Origin: Bacteroidota bacterium
GTDB lineage: Bacteria; Bacteroidota; Bacteroidia; 2-12-FULL-35-15
Assembly (NCBI GenBank): GCA_025363555.1
Contig: JANYDQ010000151.1
Coordinates: 1-51,343, forward strand
Direction of reading: 5' to 3'
DNA length: 51,343 bases
Below, piece by piece: positions 9,955-20,829 of this stretch. The notes under the pieces were generated by a model. That model made no database searches. It saw only the letters and a list, made by a program, of their open reading frames with translations, and was not told the origin of the DNA. The translations under genes were made by a program, and so were the position numbers. Within the stretch, counting starts at the first letter, position 1. The number at the start of each line of letters is the position of its first letter.

Positions 9955-11003
9955 TTCCAGAAAATTATTAAGTGTACCTTGTAATAATGGTCGTCCTGTG
10001 TTATTTTTAATTTGTGTTTATTAGGATAAAGCAAATTTAAACGGCTTTTGGTAATTTCTATTCCAAATCCTGATTTTTCATTTATAACCTGGCTTAGTGT
10101 TACTTTATGGTTTTCTACAATCATTTGCAAACTGCCCTGGTTTATTTCAATACTGATTTGAATGTTGGAATTTTCATCGGGATTAACTCCGTATTTAAAA
10201 GCATTTTCGATAAAAGGAATTAAAATAATAGGAGCTATCTTTTCATCTCTTGTTCTTCCTTTTACCGTGTATTCCAATTTTATGCTTTTGTCTAACCTTA
10301 ATTTTTGAAGTTGAACATAGTTATTGATGTAAGTAATTTCTTTTTCCAAAGGCACAAATTTATTGGCAGATTCGGTAACAACATATCTCATCATGCCCGA
10401 TAATTTAAGCATGGCATCGGCTGTATTATCCGCATTTTCTTTTACCGCCAAGGCATAAATACTATTTAATGTATTGAACAAAAAATGAGGTTTTATTTGC
10501 GATTTCAGATATGATAATTCCACGTTGTGTTTTTCCTTTTCTGTTACCCTTAAATGATAATTGGTTCGGATGAACAAACTTATAAAAAATACCAGTAAAA
10601 ACAAAAATATATTTTCAGTATATATTATATGTGTATCAATGGGATAATTGTTTAGGGTATTTCCAGAATTGAGTGATTGAGTTAAAAAAAGTTGCTGGTG
10701 AATTTGAAAGTAGTAAGTTAAATAAATGAAAGCAGAGAAGAAAACGAGGGTTAAAAAAACGTAAATCCAATATTTCTTTTTAAAATAGATATAAGGCAAA
10801 AAGAGATAAATATTTAAAAAGAAATAAGCCAATAGCAAAAGGTAAATTACGAACTCCGACCTGTCGTGAGGATTATGCAGAAGGTCGGGCAGTACCACCA
10901 AATTTCCTGAAATGAATACATAAGGCAATGATAAAAAAGCGAGAATCCCTAGAAAACGCAGTAAATAGAATAAAAACTTGTTATCTATGAGCAATAAATT
11001 CAT
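9951..11003 (-). CDS. LytS/YehU-like sensor histidine kinase
   Basis: Multi-TM N-term; LKSQIKPHFLFNTLNSIYALAV; overlaps regulator start by 4 bp. Confidence 0.92.
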   Translation of the reverse strand: MNLLLIDNKFLFYLLRFLGILAFLSLPYVFISGNLVVLPDLLHNPHDRSEFVIYLLLLAYFFLNIYLFLPYIYFKKKYWIYVFLTLVFFSAFIYLTYYFQIHQQLFLTQSLNSGNTLNNYPIDTHIIYTENIFLFLLVFFISLFIRTNYHLRVTEKEKHNVELSYLKSQIKPHFLFNTLNSIYALAVKENADNTADAMLKLSGMMRYVVTESANKFVPLEKEITYINNYVQLQKLRLDKSIKLEYTVKGRTRDEKIAPIILIPFIENAFKYGVNPDENSNIQISIEINQGSLQMIVENHKVTLSQVINEKSGFGIEITKSRLNLLYPNKHKLKITQDDHYYKVHLIIFWK

Positions 11004-11082
11004 GTGGTAAATATAAAAACTTACCCCATGTTTGAAAAAACAATGAGATGAGGGACCCGATAATTGCGATGATTTTTAAAAG

Positions 11083-11118
11083 CAAAAAAAAGAACATTGA
11101 AAACAATGTTCTTTTTTA
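11083..11118 (-). terminator. Terminator hairpin (AGAACATTG/CAATGTTCT)
   Basis: Perfect 9-bp stem flanked by A and T tracts, 3' of the lipoprotein gene. Confidence 0.75.
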
Positions 11119-11140
11119 TAGTGAATTTGTAATTTCAGTA

Positions 11141-12151
11141 TTAATTCTTAATGGGTATCATTCCGCGAACACCCATATCAACAACATAATCTCCACGTAG
11201 AGGTTGATAATATCCATCAGCAACAGTTTCGTGCCATTCAAAACTGTGATTAATGGAAAGGGATACAGTTATTATAATATCTTGAGTTTCGGAGCCGGTT
11301 ATCACCAAAGGTGAATTAGTTTGAGACAAATCCACAAACTGACCTGTTACTAAACAACTTCCTGCGGGAATAGGGGAGTTGGTAAAATTAGGATTAGGAA
11401 CTGTTGTAGCCCCTGCAGGGCATTGCCCATCAGCAAAATAATTGGTTCCTAACACGTTTGTTTCAAATCCCCAATATCCTTGTAAATGATTACCTGGTCC
11501 GCCTGCTGCGGAACCGGGAGCATGGTCATGCCCATTTATTTTATATCCTGTAATGTATGTCTTATACCCAATGAAAGAGGCTAAAGTACCAGTTCCTAAT
11601 TGGTTTCCGGGTATTTGTTGTGATTTGTAAGTAATGTTATAATTCTGTTCAGCAAGTGAAACCCGGAGCCATTTATACGTTCCGGGCGTAATCGTACTTA
11701 ATTTTTTTGCAAAAAACACAACACCGTCTCCGGTAACAGTAGAGGCGCAATAATCTATTGCAGCAGAAGTGTCGGTGGTGGTTGATCCGGCATGAGTAGT
11801 AGGTCCAACATATAATACTTGTCCATGACCTACCGGGTCAAAATCTCCTGCCAATTCAATATAATGCTGGCTGATGGTAAAATTACGTGGGTTTTGTGCA
11901 GCATTGCCAGTACCTATCGGTGCATTGCCACCTATGTTGTTTAATCTTTGTTGTGTACTGTCGAATTTGAATTTAAAAATTAAATTCGGACCTGTTCCCG
12001 GGGTAAAAGAATTAGCGGGTGTGCATGTGCTGCTTGATATTGGTGGTGTGGTGGTTGCAGGGGTGTCTTCCTGGGGCTTTTTACAAGAGTTGAATGCCAA
12101 AACAACTCCTATTGTAAGTGTTAAAGTAGAAATGATTTTAAAGTTTTTCAT
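11141..12151 (-). CDS. Secreted lipoprotein of unknown function
   Basis: 336 aa; lipobox-like LAFNSCKK; no recognised domain. Confidence 0.7.
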   Translation of the reverse strand: MKNFKIISTLTLTIGVVLAFNSCKKPQEDTPATTTPPISSSTCTPANSFTPGTGPNLIFKFKFDSTQQRLNNIGGNAPIGTGNAAQNPRNFTISQHYIELAGDFDPVGHGQVLYVGPTTHAGSTTTDTSAAIDYCASTVTGDGVVFFAKKLSTITPGTYKWLRVSLAEQNYNITYKSQQIPGNQLGTGTLASFIGYKTYITGYKINGHDHAPGSAAGGPGNHLQGYWGFETNVLGTNYFADGQCPAGATTVPNPNFTNSPIPAGSCLVTGQFVDLSQTNSPLVITGSETQDIIITVSLSINHSFEWHETVADGYYQPLRGDYVVDMGVRGMIPIKN

Positions 12152-12235
12152 CGGGCGATTATTGTTTTGTTAATTATTTATGCAAAAGTATGAATTTTAA
12201 TTCAGATATTTACAATCGAAAAAATCTATCTACCT

Positions 12236-13321
12236 ATGAAAAAAATTACGCTCATTGCCTTTGGTTTATTAACTTTCACAACTATAAAGGCTCAAATTAC
12301 CATAACACATAATGATATGCCAAATGCAGGAGATTCTGTATTAGTGAGTATTACCAATACTATTGGCAGCATTGACCAAACTTTAACTGGTGCCAATTAC
12401 ACTTGGGATTATTCTACATTAACTTATAATAGTCAGCAGCAAGTGAAGTTTGACAGTCCTTTTTCTTTCCCTTCCGTTTTTGCTCTCCTGTTCAGTGTTC
12501 TAAATACTTCTTATGGTAGAGAGAACAGAAACCTTACCAGCATTCCGGGAGGTACAGTAACAGCAGCCTACGATTTTCTGAAAGAATCAAATACTGCTTT
12601 AAAACAAGTGGGGTCGGGGCTTACCATTAACGGTGCCCCCATTCCTTTTTATTACACACCAAACGATTACATTTATAGATTTCCTATGAATTATATGAAT
12701 ACCGATTCGTGCAATTATCAATATTCATTAACCATTCCAACTATTGGAGATTATGGAGAAACAGGACACAGGGTTAATTTAGTAGATGGTTGGGGAACTT
12801 TAATTACACCCCTTTCCACTTATCAAACTTTGCGGGTTAAGTCTGTTATTACCAGTACCGATACACTTTACAATTCGACCTTTATGTTTGGTTTAACTAT
12901 TCCCCGCCCTAATCGCGTTGAATATAAATGGTTGGCAACAGCAAAACAAATTCCTGTTTTGGAAATTGATGCCAATGTTTTAGGAGGCAATGAAACAATA
13001 ACTAATGTTCAATACCAGGATGTGGCGCAAACTGTAGGAATTGCAGAAAACACTTCTCCTGATTTCAATTTTGGGATTTTCCCAAATCCATGCGAAGATA
13101 TAGCTATATTGAAATACAATTTATCATCCGCTTCAAATGTAAAAATTACAATCACAGATGTTTTGGGAAAAATAGTTTCTATAATTGCTGATGAAAACGA
13201 AACAGCAAGTACTTATTTTAAAACAATAAACAGTAAAGAATTACACTTGAACAAAGGTATTTATTTTGTGACAATTAAATCGAATAATGCAAGCGGAGTT
13301 CAGAAATTAATTGTTCAGTAA
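12236..13321 (+). CDS. Secreted protein with T9SS type A sorting domain
   Basis: Signal peptide; C-term FGIFPNPCEDIAILKYNLSSASNVKITITDVLGKIV...LNKGIYFVTIKSNNASGVQKLIVQ. Confidence 0.88.
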   Translation: MKKITLIAFGLLTFTTIKAQITITHNDMPNAGDSVLVSITNTIGSIDQTLTGANYTWDYSTLTYNSQQQVKFDSPFSFPSVFALLFSVLNTSYGRENRNLTSIPGGTVTAAYDFLKESNTALKQVGSGLTINGAPIPFYYTPNDYIYRFPMNYMNTDSCNYQYSLTIPTIGDYGETGHRVNLVDGWGTLITPLSTYQTLRVKSVITSTDTLYNSTFMFGLTIPRPNRVEYKWLATAKQIPVLEIDANVLGGNETITNVQYQDVAQTVGIAENTSPDFNFGIFPNPCEDIAILKYNLSSASNVKITITDVLGKIVSIIADENETASTYFKTINSKELHLNKGIYFVTIKSNNASGVQKLIVQ

Positions 13322-13325
13322 ATTA

Positions 13326-13358
13326 AAGGGTTCCACCTTTAAAAAAGGTGGAACCCTT
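13326..13358. terminator. Bidirectional terminator
   Basis: AAGGGTTCCACCTTT/AAAGGTGGAACCCTT, 15-bp perfect stem between convergent genes. Confidence 0.85.
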
Positions 13359-14535
13359 ATGCCTTTCCACCAAACCTTTCTTTCATCCTTAAAAAGAACA
13401 TTTCAAAATAATTATAACTCCACATGGCAACCAGGCAAGTTGCAAAAAAAGAAGTTATGGTTATACTTATAAACCCGAATTTATTTATTCGTGAAATATC
13501 GAACTTAATTAAATGGAGTGAAAACAGGATAACAAAGAAAACAACCATGTGGTAGCAATACATTCCATACGTATATTTTCCAATGGATGAAATAAATCGG
13601 AACCTGCTTATTTTATAAAAAGAATGTTCCGCAAAGTTTTGCTCTATAATAATGAAAGCAAAAAAGGCAGCAATAATCACCGGAACAAACGAAGCAACCA
13701 ACACATAATGAACTCCGAATTTCCAGGTGTATAAACGAAGAGGAATTATTGCGAAACCGATGATGTACATTAACAGTATAGCATATTTTGGAATTGTTTT
13801 TACCCGGTTAATAAATTTTTCTTTCGCTGACATAAATGCAATTACTGCACCCATAGCCAGGTAAGTAACACAGGATAAAGAATTAAAATGTATTTTCATT
13901 GCATTGCCTCCAGTAAAAAAATACCGAAAACCGATGGAACCAACTATGATAAGCATAAACGAGAGAAGTAGATATTTTTTGGGAACGAAAGCAATTACAA
14001 GAGGCCAGAAAATGTAGAATTGCTCTTCAACCGAAACAGACCACAACACGCCTACAATAACATTCGTTATTCCATTTCTTAAATAATCTATATTGCCGGT
14101 GAAGGTAAAGTAATACCATTTATTAAGCATTGAGGTAGAAATATCAACAGGAAAACTCACCGGAATTTGATTCTTAGCTAACGGAATGACATATAAACCC
14201 AACAGTACAATTAAATAATAAAGCGGAAATATTCGCAGTACGCGCCTGATGTAAAAGTTTTTTATATTTATCTTCCCGTTTGCCGCTTTTTCTTTCAGCA
14301 ATAAATAAGTAATCAAAAAACCACTTAATACAAAAAAAAAACTTACTCCCATATCTCCATTCTTTAAAAAATTTTCACTCATAAAAACGAAATGTTTTTC
14401 AGAATTATAATATCCCAAACATACCATTGCATGATTAATAAATACAGCAAAGAATGCAAAAAACCTCAATCCATCCAGGTTAGGGAAAAATGTAGTTGTT
14501 AATTCTTTCATTGACGGAAAAAAAATTGTCCGCAA
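13357..14535 (-). CDS. Acyltransferase 3 family (OafA-like) membrane protein
   Basis: LDGLRFFAFFAVFINHA, FFVLSGFLITYLLLKE, WSVSVEEQFYIFWPL. Confidence 0.9.
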   Translation of the reverse strand: MRTIFFPSMKELTTTFFPNLDGLRFFAFFAVFINHAMVCLGYYNSEKHFVFMSENFLKNGDMGVSFFFVLSGFLITYLLLKEKAANGKINIKNFYIRRVLRIFPLYYLIVLLGLYVIPLAKNQIPVSFPVDISTSMLNKWYYFTFTGNIDYLRNGITNVIVGVLWSVSVEEQFYIFWPLVIAFVPKKYLLLSFMLIIVGSIGFRYFFTGGNAMKIHFNSLSCVTYLAMGAVIAFMSAKEKFINRVKTIPKYAILLMYIIGFAIIPLRLYTWKFGVHYVLVASFVPVIIAAFFAFIIIEQNFAEHSFYKISRFRFISSIGKYTYGMYCYHMVVFFVILFSLHLIKFDISRINKFGFISITITSFFATCLVAMWSYNYFEMFFLRMKERFGGKA

Positions 14536-14625
14536 TTTATTACTTTTTCTGATTGATAACGAAATTACTTCACTTGTGCATTTCTATATTAATCGTAAAT
14601 TCGCACCTCCAAAAAATAAATATAT

Positions 14626-15696
14626 ATGGCAAAATTTCATTCGTTAAAGATTAGTGATATAGTTAAAGAAACTGCCGATGCTGTTTCTGTGGGTTTCGAA
14701 GTTCCTGAAAATTTAAAACAGGAATATCAGCACAAACACGGGCAATACCTTACTCTTAAAATGTCTATAAATGGAGAAGAGTTGAGGCGTTCATATTCTA
14801 TATGCAGCAGTCCGGTGGCGGAAAACCAACTTCGGGTTGCCATTAAAAAAGTGAAAGACGGGAGAGTATCTACCTATATAAACACTTCGCTTAAAGTGGG
14901 GGATATGATAGAAGTGATGACTCCAATGGGTACTTTTTTTACAGAAATGAATCCCTCCAATAAAAAGAAATACATATTGTTTGCAGGCGGTAGTGGCATT
15001 ACTCCTATGTTTTCCATTTTAAAAACAGTATTGAAAGCAGAACCGATGAGCTCCATTATTTTGTTTTATGGTAACAACGATGAGTCGTCCATCATTTTTC
15101 AGAAACAAATAGAAGTGCTTGCACTTGCTAATTCGGACCGGTTGAATGTAGTTCATATTTTAAATTCAGCCCCTGCCAACCACCCTCCGTTGTTGCAGGG
15201 AATGATGAGTAAAGAAAAGAACATTTCATTGGTTCAAAATTATGTAAACGTTAACGATTCAAACGAATATTTTATTTGCGGACCGGGACCAATGATGGAA
15301 AATGTGGTGGCGGCTTTAAAAGAATTAAAAATTAATGAAAACCAAATTCACATCGAATATTTTACTGCTCCCGTAAATGCGGATGAAATAAAACCAATAG
15401 TAAACGAAGTTGCAGGTGCTTCCGCTACCATTATTATAGATGGTGACGAACATGAAGTGGTGATGGAAAAAGGAGAATCTGTTCTGGAAGCTGCCTTGCG
15501 AATAGGCTTGGATGCCCCTTATGCGTGCCAGGGTGGTTCTTGCTGCACCTGCCGTGCCCTGCTTGAAAACGGCAAAGTAGAAATGACCGTGAATTACGCT
15601 CTTTCCGCTTCCGAAGTAAAACAGGGATATATACTTACCTGCCAAAGCCATCCTACCACCCCCATCGTTAGGGTAAATTACGACAAAGGTCTGTAA
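14626..15696 (+). CDS. FAD/NAD(P)-ferredoxin reductase with C-terminal 2Fe-2S domain (PaaE-like)
   Basis: RRSYSICSSP, FAGGSGITPMFSILK, YFICGPGPMMENV, DAPYACQGGSCCTCRALLENGKVEM. Confidence 0.88.
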   Translation: MAKFHSLKISDIVKETADAVSVGFEVPENLKQEYQHKHGQYLTLKMSINGEELRRSYSICSSPVAENQLRVAIKKVKDGRVSTYINTSLKVGDMIEVMTPMGTFFTEMNPSNKKKYILFAGGSGITPMFSILKTVLKAEPMSSIILFYGNNDESSIIFQKQIEVLALANSDRLNVVHILNSAPANHPPLLQGMMSKEKNISLVQNYVNVNDSNEYFICGPGPMMENVVAALKELKINENQIHIEYFTAPVNADEIKPIVNEVAGASATIIIDGDEHEVVMEKGESVLEAALRIGLDAPYACQGGSCCTCRALLENGKVEMTVNYALSASEVKQGYILTCQSHPTTPIVRVNYDKGL

Positions 15697-15813
15697 CATT
15701 TAAAGTTAAAAAGTAAAGGTATATGTATTGAGCGATAACAAAATGATATGTTCGAAATTTTAAAGGTTTGTTTCCTGTAAAAAAAATAAAATAACGCTTC
15801 CCCAACTTTTTAT

Positions 15814-15821
15814 CTATCTTT
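15814..15821 (+). promoter_or_regulatory. -7 element TATCTTTG upstream of pyrR
   Basis: TAnnTTTG match 11 bp before the start codon. Confidence 0.45.
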
Positions 15822-15832
15822 GTCTCCTGAAT

Positions 15833-16369
15833 ATGATGAAGCCACGAATCATTTTAGACAGCAAGCACTTTGAAATCACGGTTACCCGGCTTTGCTATCA
15901 ATTAATTGAAGTTCACAACGACTTTTCGAATACCGTTATCATTGGTCTTCAACCCCGCGGAATATTCCTCGCAAAAAGAATTCAAAAAAAACTTTCTGAA
16001 ATTTTAAAGAAAAAAGACATCAAGTGCGGAAGTCTTGATATTACCTTTTATCGCGATGATTTTAGAAAAAGAGAATTGGTGCCAACTGCAACAGATATAA
16101 ATTTTATTATTGAAGATAAAAATGTGGTAATGGTGGACGATGTACTATTTACCGGCAGAACGATCAGGGCGGGATTAGATGCCATGCTTGCTTTTGGAAG
16201 ACCGAATGATGTTGAATTATTAGTTTTGATAGACAGAAGATTGAGCAGGCATTTGCCCATACAAGCCAAATACATAGGCAAAACCATAGATTCTATTGCT
16301 TCTGAAAAAGTGAAAGTGGAATGGAAAGAAAGCGATGGAGAGGATAAGGTAACGTTAATGAATTTTTGA
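15833..16369 (+). CDS. pyrR: PyrR-type phosphoribosyltransferase
   Basis: VVMVDDVLFTGRTIRAGLDAM, LLVLIDRRLSRHLPI; followed by pyrB. Confidence 0.92.
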   Translation: MMKPRIILDSKHFEITVTRLCYQLIEVHNDFSNTVIIGLQPRGIFLAKRIQKKLSEILKKKDIKCGSLDITFYRDDFRKRELVPTATDINFIIEDKNVVMVDDVLFTGRTIRAGLDAMLAFGRPNDVELLVLIDRRLSRHLPIQAKYIGKTIDSIASEKVKVEWKESDGEDKVTLMNF

Positions 16370-16530
16370 TTGATAGAAATAGAGAATGATAAAAATTGAA
16401 GATGTAAGGAATTAGGTTAAATGGAGAATTTGAAAAGTAATATAAAAGAAGTAAATAACTTTAATTCCCCATTTCTCAAAATCACCAACTCTGCAATTCT
16501 CAAAATCACAAAATCACTAATAATAAAAAG

Positions 16531-17454
16531 ATGAGTAACCTAAGTACAAAACATTTACTTGGAATAAAAGAACTTACTGCTGCTGACATTAATTTAATAT
16601 TAAACACAGCAGATAGTTTCAAAGAAGTCATCAATCGCCCTATTAAAAAAGTTCCTTCATTAAGAGATATTACCATTGCCAATTTGTTTTTTGAAAATTC
16701 TACCAGGACCAAACTTTCTTTTGAATTAGCCGAAAAAAGATTAAGTGCTGATGTAATCAATTTTTCCTCTTCCTCTTCCTCTGTAAAAAAAGGTGAAACC
16801 TTAATTGATACAGTAAATAATATTCTTGCTATGAAAGTGGATATGGTGGTAATGCGCCACCCCAACCCGGGAGCAGCAGTTTTTCTTTCCAAACATGTAG
16901 ATGCTAAAATTGTGAATGCCGGTGACGGTGCTCATGAACACCCTACCCAAGCGCTTTTAGATGCATTTTCCATAAATGAAAAATTAGGAAACATTAAAGG
17001 AAAAAAGATAGTGATTGTTGGTGATATACTTCATTCCAGGGTGGCGCTTTCCAATATATTTTGTTTGCAAAAACTAGGCGCAGAAGTAATGGTTTGCGGA
17101 CCAACCACCTTAATTCCTAAATACATTGCTTCTTTGGGTGTAAAAGTAGGGCACAATTTACGCGAAGCACTCGAATGGTGTGATGTGGCAAATATGTTGA
17201 GAATACAATTGGAAAGGCAGGAAATAAAATACTTTCCTTCTTTAAGGGAATACACTATGTTATACGGATTAAACAAAGAATTACTGAATTCATTGTCTAA
17301 AAAAATAATAGTAATGCACCCCGGACCAATAAACAGGGGAGTGGAAATAACTTCTGATGTGGCAGACAGCGACCAGAGCATTATCCTGGAACAGGTGGAA
17401 AATGGCGTGGCCGTGAGAATGGCTGTATTGTTTTTACTGGCAGGAAGAGTTTAG
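16531..17454 (+). CDS. pyrB: Aspartate carbamoyltransferase catalytic chain
   Basis: FFENSTRTKLSFELAEKRL, MRHPNPGAA, GDGAHEHPTQALLD, MHPGPINRGVEI. Confidence 0.97.
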   Translation: MSNLSTKHLLGIKELTAADINLILNTADSFKEVINRPIKKVPSLRDITIANLFFENSTRTKLSFELAEKRLSADVINFSSSSSSVKKGETLIDTVNNILAMKVDMVVMRHPNPGAAVFLSKHVDAKIVNAGDGAHEHPTQALLDAFSINEKLGNIKGKKIVIVGDILHSRVALSNIFCLQKLGAEVMVCGPTTLIPKYIASLGVKVGHNLREALEWCDVANMLRIQLERQEIKYFPSLREYTMLYGLNKELLNSLSKKIIVMHPGPINRGVEITSDVADSDQSIILEQVENGVAVRMAVLFLLAGRV

Positions 17455-17541
17455 TTTTACATTCTCTTTTTACAATCAGGAAATATTTTTTTTAGTTTTA
17501 TAACGAAAGTTTGCCTACATTTGCTCAAACATTTTAAAATC

Positions 17542-17889
17542 ATGAACTTCCAAATAGAAAAAACCGATAAGTACGCAGTGATAAAAGTGCAGGTAGAAAA
17601 GCTTGACAGTAACATTGCTCCTTCGTTAAAATCAGAGTTAGTAGTGTTAAACACAGATGGTATAAAAAACATTATCATTGATTTAACGTTAACCCGTTAT
17701 TGCGATTCTTCAGGGCTGTCTGCCATTCTTGTTGCAAACAGATTGTGCAGAAACAGCCAGGGAACCTTTGTACTGACAGGTTTGCAGGATGCTGTAAAAA
17801 AACTAATCTCCATCTCGCAATTAGATACAATTTTAACTATTACCAATAGTTTAACTGAAGCCGACACTGTATTTGTATCCCAAGTTTGA
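17542..17889 (+). CDS. STAS-domain anti-sigma factor antagonist
   Basis: GIKNIIIDLTLTRYCDSSGLSAILVANRLC; ATG at 17542 preferred to the listed TTG; TACATTTG at about 17515. Confidence 0.85.
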   Translation: MNFQIEKTDKYAVIKVQVEKLDSNIAPSLKSELVVLNTDGIKNIIIDLTLTRYCDSSGLSAILVANRLCRNSQGTFVLTGLQDAVKKLISISQLDTILTITNSLTEADTVFVSQV

Positions 17890-17908
17890 TAGCATCTCCA
17901 TTTAGCGA

Positions 17909-18832
17909 ATGCAAAATTTTGAATTAACTATTCTGGGTTGCAGCAGCGCAACACCAACATCTAAACGTAATCCTACCGCTCAGCTTTTAAATATTGCTGA
18001 GCGTTTTTTTTTAATTGATTGCGGAGAAGCCACCCAAATTCAGTTAAGGAAATTCAAAATAAAATTTCAGCGCATCAGTCATATTTTTATCAGTCATCTG
18101 CATGGCGACCATTATCTTGGATTGCCGGGATTACTTTCCAGTATGCACCTGCTGGGGCGCACCAATGAAATAGATATTTATTGTCCGGCAGAGTTGCAGG
18201 AAATAATGGAGGTGCAATTCAGGCATTCTCAAACCTATTTGAATTTTAAAATTATTTATCATCCGCATCAATACATTAATAATGATTTGATTTTTGAAGA
18301 TGATAAGGTGGAAGTAAGAACAATTGTGCTGAACCACCGCATTCCCTGTTGCGGTTTTGTGTTTTCTGAAAAGCCTTTGCCGGCAAACATTTCCAGGGAG
18401 GTAATAAAAAAATATGCACTTCCTGTTGCCCAAATTATGGCAATAAAAAATGGCGAAGATTATACTACATCAACAGGAGAAATTATTCCCAATGAAAAAT
18501 TAATTACAAGGAAATTATTACCCCGTAAATATGCATATTGCTCGGATACTATTTACGATGAGCGAATTATTGAATACATAAAACACGCTGATTTGCTATA
18601 TCACGAAGCCACATTTTTGAACGAAATGCTGGCAAGAGCCAAAGAAACATTTCATACAACCGCATTGCAGGCGGGTGAAATTGCAAAAAAAGCAGAAGTA
18701 AGAAAACTAATCATAGGGCATTATTCCGCTCGTTACAAAGACTTGCAACCGCTGCTGGATGAAGCGCAATCGGTTTTTAAAAACACTATACTTGCTGTAG
18801 AAGGTGAAAGCACTTTTGTGGATTTCAACTAA
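17909..18832 (+). CDS. rnz: Ribonuclease Z
   Basis: FISHLHGDHYLGLPGLLSSM, YCSDTIYDERIIEYIKHADLLYHEATF. Confidence 0.95.
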   Translation: MQNFELTILGCSSATPTSKRNPTAQLLNIAERFFLIDCGEATQIQLRKFKIKFQRISHIFISHLHGDHYLGLPGLLSSMHLLGRTNEIDIYCPAELQEIMEVQFRHSQTYLNFKIIYHPHQYINNDLIFEDDKVEVRTIVLNHRIPCCGFVFSEKPLPANISREVIKKYALPVAQIMAIKNGEDYTTSTGEIIPNEKLITRKLLPRKYAYCSDTIYDERIIEYIKHADLLYHEATFLNEMLARAKETFHTTALQAGEIAKKAEVRKLIIGHYSARYKDLQPLLDEAQSVFKNTILAVEGESTFVDFN

Positions 18833-18865
18833 AAATAATATCTTTATCACAGAAAAAAAAACATA

Positions 18866-19885
18866 ATGAGTATGGAATTTACTGCACAACAAATAGCCGG
18901 TTTGTTAAACGGGCAAACAGAAGGAGACGCAACCGTTCAAATTACTAAATTATCTAAAATAGAGGAGGGAGAAGAGGGTTCCATTTCTTTTTTAGCAAAT
19001 CCTAAATACACCCATTATTTATACACTACTAAAGCTTCGCTGGTGATTGTGAATAATGACTTAGTTTTGACTGCTCCCGTTACAGCTACCTTAATAAGGG
19101 TGGAGAGTGCAGAAACAGCATTTGCAAAATTGCTGGAAATGTATAACCAGGTTAAACTAAACAAAACAGGAATTTCAAAACTGGCTTTTATTTCAGAAAG
19201 TGCAAAAGTAGGCGATAATATATATGCAGGTGAGTTTGTAGTGGTGGGTGATAATGTAAAAATAGGAAACAATGTGAAAATATACCCGCAGGTTTTTATT
19301 GGCGACAATGCGGTGATTGGAGATAATACCACTTTGTTTGCAGGAGTTAAAATTTATTCGGAAACACAAATTGGAAAGAATTGTATTATTCATTCCGGTA
19401 CGGTAATAGGCAGTGATGGATTCCGGTTTAATCCTCAAAATGATAATCAGAAAATTCCGCAAATTGGAAATGTGGTTATTGAAGATGATGTGGAAATAGG
19501 TGCTAATTGTGCTATTGACAGGGCAACTTTAGGTTCAACCATTCTTCGCAAAGGAGTGAAGTTTGATAACCTCGTTCATATTGCACATAATGTAGAAATA
19601 GGGGAGAACTCCTACCTGGCGGCAGGTAACGTAATAGCGGGTTCCACCAAGATTGGGAGAAACTGTATGTTTAGCGGACAAGTGGGTATTGTTGGACATG
19701 TGGAAATTGCTGATAACACTATTATTACAGCACAATCGGGTATTTCAAAAAGCAGTACCAAAAAAGGAGAAGTGCTGATGGGCTCACCTGCTTTTGAAGC
19801 AAGCAAATACAGAAAAATCTATGTTCACTTCCGAAATTTAGATTCCCTTGTTCAGCGCGTAAATAAATTGGAAAAAGAAAAATAA
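18866..19885 (+). CDS. lpxD: UDP-3-O-(3-hydroxymyristoyl)glucosamine N-acyltransferase
   Basis: Hexapeptide repeats; [59 protein letters not shown]. Confidence 0.95.
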   Translation: MSMEFTAQQIAGLLNGQTEGDATVQITKLSKIEEGEEGSISFLANPKYTHYLYTTKASLVIVNNDLVLTAPVTATLIRVESAETAFAKLLEMYNQVKLNKTGISKLAFISESAKVGDNIYAGEFVVVGDNVKIGNNVKIYPQVFIGDNAVIGDNTTLFAGVKIYSETQIGKNCIIHSGTVIGSDGFRFNPQNDNQKIPQIGNVVIEDDVEIGANCAIDRATLGSTILRKGVKFDNLVHIAHNVEIGENSYLAAGNVIAGSTKIGRNCMFSGQVGIVGHVEIADNTIITAQSGISKSSTKKGEVLMGSPAFEASKYRKIYVHFRNLDSLVQRVNKLEKEK

Positions 19886-19960
19886 AATTGGGTAGGGTTG
19901 AAGAGAGAGGGTTGTTGAAACCAAAATTGTGTTACCGGATTTTATGTAAAAATACTCCTG

Positions 19961-20575
19961 TTAGTTTGCCTTTCTTTTAAAGCTGCAAAATAAAAAATTC
20001 TGTGTAGTGTTGAATGGTGTTGTATGGTCTTCTGTTATGCACTTTATTTTCTCAAATCCTTTGTTAAGTTGTTGTTGTAACTGCTCTTCGGTGTATTGAT
20101 GAACGTCAAGCATAGAACATTTTGCAGGTCCTTTGTCGGAGAACGTTCCGATTGCCATAAATCCTTTTACTGCTTTTCTTGCTGTGGTCAGGTAGGTGTT
20201 AATGTCGTCTGCACTTGTAAGGAAGTGAAAGGTTGCTCTGTCGTGCCAACAGTCATAAGTATTTGTTGGATGAAACTCTGTAACATCACAAACTATCCAA
20301 TTCACTTTGTTTGCTTTGTCGCCAAGTCGGTGTTTTGCACGTTCTATTGCTTTCTCACTGATGTCAAGTACCGAAATGTTTTCGTAACCTTCATCAAGTA
20401 AATAGTCAACTAACCTGCTGTCGCCACCGCCAATGTCTATAATGTTTGCTGACTTCTGCAAATTAAAACTGTGCACAAAGTCTAAGGATGTTTTCGGGAG
20501 TGCCTGTGTCCAGCTCACTTCATGAGGTTGTTTGGTTTGGTAAACTTTCTCCCAATGCTGTTTTCTTGTTTCCAT
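19961..20575 (-). CDS. Class I SAM-dependent methyltransferase
   Basis: HWEKVYQTKQPHEVSW, NIIDIGGGDSRLVDYLLDEGYENISVLDIS. Confidence 0.88.
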   Translation of the reverse strand: METRKQHWEKVYQTKQPHEVSWTQALPKTSLDFVHSFNLQKSANIIDIGGGDSRLVDYLLDEGYENISVLDISEKAIERAKHRLGDKANKVNWIVCDVTEFHPTNTYDCWHDRATFHFLTSADDINTYLTTARKAVKGFMAIGTFSDKGPAKCSMLDVHQYTEEQLQQQLNKGFEKIKCITEDHTTPFNTTQNFLFCSFKRKAN

Positions 20576-20676
20576 ATGATTCGTTTCTATTTAGTTCTGT
20601 CGCTTAAAGTTATCCCGGTCTTATGCTTGCAGATAAGCCCTGTAAATGTTAAGCTGAAGTAAAAGCAAAGACGTGA

Positions 20677-20786
20677 GGGCTTAGTGTTAATATAATGCTG
20701 TAAGCTATGCTTACATTTAATTAATTTCATTTTATTTTTTAAAAAAGTAAGTGAAACTTATACTGTATTAATTTCACCCTAAGCCC
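20677..20786. repeat. Long imperfect inverted repeat (cassette-junction-like)
   Basis: GGGCTTAG (20677-20684) / CTAAGCCC (20779-20786), inner hairpin TGTAAGC-tat-GCTTACA (20699-20715), followed by AACCTG-ccgt-CAGGTT (20798-20813). Confidence 0.6.
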
Positions 20787-20829
20787 CAACACACATAAAC
20801 CTGCCGTCAGGTTAGCGCGCACTGGGTTC

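Noticed and set aside
15700-16530. PyrR-dependent attenuator upstream of pyrR/pyrB
   Set aside because: No convincing anti-terminator/terminator pair; a simple TAnnTTTG promoter precedes pyrR.
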